Source of the DNA: Bacteroidia bacterium
GTDB lineage: Bacteria; Bacteroidota; Bacteroidia; Bacteroidales; Rikenellaceae
Length of the DNA: 34,420 bases
NCBI GenBank assembly: GCA_025999315.1
Contig: BNXD01000012.1
Location: 1-34,420, forward strand
Reading direction: 5' to 3'
Part shown: positions 32,367-34,420 of the stretch, piece after piece
How the letters are laid out: each line of letters opens with the position of its first letter
Position numbering within the stretch: the stretch's first letter is position 1
Made by a program: the position numbers and the translations under genes
Notes under the pieces: generated by a model
Told to the model about the DNA's origin: nothing
Database searches by the model: none
Seen by the model: the letters and a program-made list of their open reading frames with translations, nothing else

Positions 32367-33827
32367 ATGCTCGACAGTAGATCTACAATAATTGAACCGC
32401 CCATGCTTTTTTCGCCTCAACAATACGCGATCCCCGACCGCCGGGGACTTCCGTTCATCGACCCGGACGAGATACGCGCCATGCTCTTGCATGGCGACGG
32501 CGCATCGACAGACCGGATAAGAGAGGTCGTTGACCGTTCGCTCGCCCTGAACCGCCTCTCGCTGCAGGAGACGGCCATCCTGCTGGGCGTCCGTTCTCCC
32601 CGGGCGCGGAAGATGGTGCTGGAGGCGGCCCGCGAGCTCAAATATCGCATCTATGGGCGGAGGATCGTGATCTTCGCGCCGCTCTACGCGGGCAACCGCT
32701 GCACCAACAACTGCTCGTACTGCGGCTTCCGCGCCTCCAACACCGAGGCCGTGCGCATGACCCTCACCGAGGAGCAGCTGCGCGCCCAGGTCGCCGAGCT
32801 CGAAGTTCAGGGACAGCGGCGTCTGATACTCGTCTACGGCGAGGCGCCCGAATATTCGCCCGAATATATCGCCTCGACGGTGCGCACCATCTACGACGTC
32901 CACGGATCGGGAGGAGGGATCAATCGGGTGAACATAAACGCCGCGCCGATGGATGTCGAGGGCTTTCGCACGGTCCGTGAGGCGGGCATCGGCACATACC
33001 AGATATTTCAGGAGAGCTATGACAGGCAGATTTACGCCCGCTGCCACCCTTCGGGACGCAAACGCGACTACGACTATCGCCTGACGGCTTTCGACCGCGC
33101 CATGGAGGCGGGCATCGACGACGTGGGGCTCGGGGCGCTCATCGGCCTGGGCGACTGGCGTTTCGAGGCGATGGGGCTGGTGCGCCACGCCAACCACCTC
33201 GAGGCGTGTTTCGGCGTAGGCCCCCACACCATCTCTTTCCCGCGCATACGCAAGGCCTCGGGGGTGATCTTTCCCGAAGCCACTGCCGTCGCGGACGACG
33301 ATTTCATGCTGTTGGTGGCCGTGTTGCGCCTGGCGGTGCCCTACACGGGTCTGATCCTCACGGCGCGCGAACCCGACACGTTGCGCGACAGGCTGATCGA
33401 GTTCGGAGTGTCGCAGATCGATGCCGGCACGAGGCTCGAGATAGGCGGCTACACCTCAACGTCCGAGGGACAGGAGCTGCACCGCGAACAGTTCGAGCAG
33501 ATGGACACCCGTTCGCTGGAGGAGGCTGTATCCCGGCTGATCGATGCCGGACAGATCCCGTCGTTCTGCACGGCGTGCTATCGCAAAGGGCGCACGGGCG
33601 AACACTTTATGAAATTCTCGACCAGCGGCTCCATCCACCGCTTTTGCACCCCCAACGCCCTGTTCACACTGGCCGAATATCTCGAGGATCACGCCCCGGA
33701 CGAACTCCGCGCGCGCGGGTGGCGCCTGATCGAGAGCCACCTTGCCGGTGTCGACCCCTCACTGCGCCCCACCGCCACCGAAGCCCTCGCCGCCATCCGC
33801 GCCGGAAAACGGGACATACTGCTGTAG
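32367..33827 (+). CDS. hydG: [FeFe]-hydrogenase H-cluster maturase HydG
   Basis: A 486-residue radical SAM enzyme that splits tyrosine into p-cresol, carbon monoxide and cyanide to build the iron unit of the hydrogenase H-cluster. The S-adenosylmethionine cluster is bound by Cys112, Cys116 and Cys119 (CTNNCSYCGF); the second cluster in the C-terminal domain by Cys401, Cys404 and Cys427, in SFCTACYRKGRTGEHFM and FCTPNALFT. That second site separates HydG from ThiH. An in-frame ATG at 32403 gives 474 residues, closer to the usual length, and may be the real start. No hydE, hydF or hydrogenase gene is near. Confidence 0.92.
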   Translation: MLDSRSTIIEPPMLFSPQQYAIPDRRGLPFIDPDEIRAMLLHGDGASTDRIREVVDRSLALNRLSLQETAILLGVRSPRARKMVLEAARELKYRIYGRRIVIFAPLYAGNRCTNNCSYCGFRASNTEAVRMTLTEEQLRAQVAELEVQGQRRLILVYGEAPEYSPEYIASTVRTIYDVHGSGGGINRVNINAAPMDVEGFRTVREAGIGTYQIFQESYDRQIYARCHPSGRKRDYDYRLTAFDRAMEAGIDDVGLGALIGLGDWRFEAMGLVRHANHLEACFGVGPHTISFPRIRKASGVIFPEATAVADDDFMLLVAVLRLAVPYTGLILTAREPDTLRDRLIEFGVSQIDAGTRLEIGGYTSTSEGQELHREQFEQMDTRSLEEAVSRLIDAGQIPSFCTACYRKGRTGEHFMKFSTSGSIHRFCTPNALFTLAEYLEDHAPDELRARGWRLIESHLAGVDPSLRPTATEALAAIRAGKRDILL

Positions 33828-33831
33828 TTCG

Positions 33832-34420
33832 TCAGAAATCGTACCGCAGCAATCGCATCCCGTTCCCGAGCTTTGGAAAAAGGCTTAACGCACCCAATAT
33901 AAAACGAAATCCGAAAGGAAGCTCCTTTACAAAACCGAATTGAAAAGAGGTACTGCGTCAATCCGTTTCAGTTTGGAATTTAATTTGTCGACTTCACGTA
34001 TATCATCAGCGGCCCACCGGGTTACGGCTCCTGTCGTTTTTTGAGTTTCTCTCGCCTTGAACCGATCGAAAAGGAATTCATCACATCAAAAGCGATCTGT
34101 CCATGGGAAAAATAATCTGTCAACCGCCGAAGGAGCGCCGCCACCTCTCCTTGCGACAAATATTCAAATACACCTTCGGCTATTATCAGCGCCGGACAGT
34201 TGGCGGGTATCGTTCCAAGCCAATTTTGAGCAGTTATGGAACTCGCGATCATTTTATAGTTGCCCGTTTGCGAATAGAACTGCTTGCGCAAATCGATCAC
34301 TTCAGGATAATCGACATCGAACCCAGCTGTTGACGCCGGCGGGTGCACTCTTGTGATCCTGGCGTCCAAGCCGCAACCGAGATGAACCACCACTGCATTT
34401 TCGTTTTTTCGGATAAAATC
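33832..34420 (-). pseudogene. Methyltransferase of the LCM/class I SAM family, frameshifted and cut by the edge
   Basis: On the minus strand the frame is open from the window edge (DFIRKNENAVVVHLGCGLDA), with the SAM-binding HLGCGLDAR, then FDVDYPEVIDLRKQF and ALIIAEGVFEYL, typical of the leucine carboxyl methyltransferase-like family (PF04072). It breaks after EKLKK at the six-base run 34037-34042; one more base restores LKKTTGAVTRWAADDIREVD. The second break is at the four-base run 33931-33934; one more base gives FVKELPFGFRFILGALSLF and ends LLRYDF with stop at 33834-33832, five bases from hydG. Two single-base losses in short homopolymers may be decay or sequencing errors. The substrate is unknown. 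Confidence 0.8.

Noticed and set aside
1..34420. CRISPR arrays, rRNA genes, riboswitches, integrase genes
   Set aside because: No regularly spaced repeats, no rRNA sequence, no recognised riboswitch core and no recombinase were seen while reading both strands.

Overview
The window looks like a chromosomal piece of a strictly anaerobic member of the Bacteroidales; a Rikenellaceae/Alistipes-like organism is my best guess from gene content and the fairly GC-rich coding sequence. The evidence is the repeated Bacteroidetes-type -7 promoter box TAnnTTTG (complete with a -33 TTTG before the two tRNA genes), anaerobic metabolism genes (nrdD/nrdG, iorA/iorB, hydG), a C10-family lipoprotein protease, a GlnRS gene, and a YtxH/holin-like envelope trio.

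Left part (1-6.6 kb): an EnvC-like murein hydrolase activator sits between 52-bp perfect inverted copies of the start of ybeY, so ybeY is split and its start codon lies on the opposite strand at the window edge. This is a real inversion or, more likely, a chimeric or assembly junction. The ybeY body overlaps mnmG. The 675-bp gap after mnmG carries three ParB-type parS palindromes (one inside a 46-bp perfect palindrome) and a strong hairpin, marking an origin-proximal centromere region. Then come glnS and an initiator tRNA-fMet, both on the minus strand.

Middle (6.6-18.2 kb): a zinc-ribbon membrane protein; a three-gene overlapping operon (YtxH protein, holin-like membrane protein, small protein); a Gph-type phosphatase; an AspT/YidE-like transporter; nrdD and nrdG; dxs; an OmpA-like lipoprotein; pyrH and frr.

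Accessory-looking stretch (18.3-24.2 kb): a 77-nt perfect hairpin just ahead of a small secreted protein gene, a C10 cysteine protease lipoprotein and a partner small lipoprotein of lower GC, then iorA/iorB, a consensus promoter driving a purine-rich leader and tRNA-Val, and the remains of an IS4-family transposase.

Right part (24.2-34.4 kb): a tight cluster of a conserved small membrane protein, mutL, a rhomboid protease, an EEP-fold membrane protein and a YhcH-family protein; then, convergent to it, sodB, a glycoside-hydrolase-2-like protein lacking its catalytic residues, and a sodium-dependent (NSS) transporter; then hydG; and finally a methyltransferase gene with two single-base frameshifts that runs off the window edge.

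Most of the window is ordinary housekeeping sequence. The points most worth a second look are the ybeY/envC inverted junction, parS inside a hairpin, the long hairpin at 18317-18393, the purine-rich leader before tRNA-Val, the C10 protease with its partner lipoprotein, the GH2 pseudoenzyme, and the frameshifted methyltransferase.
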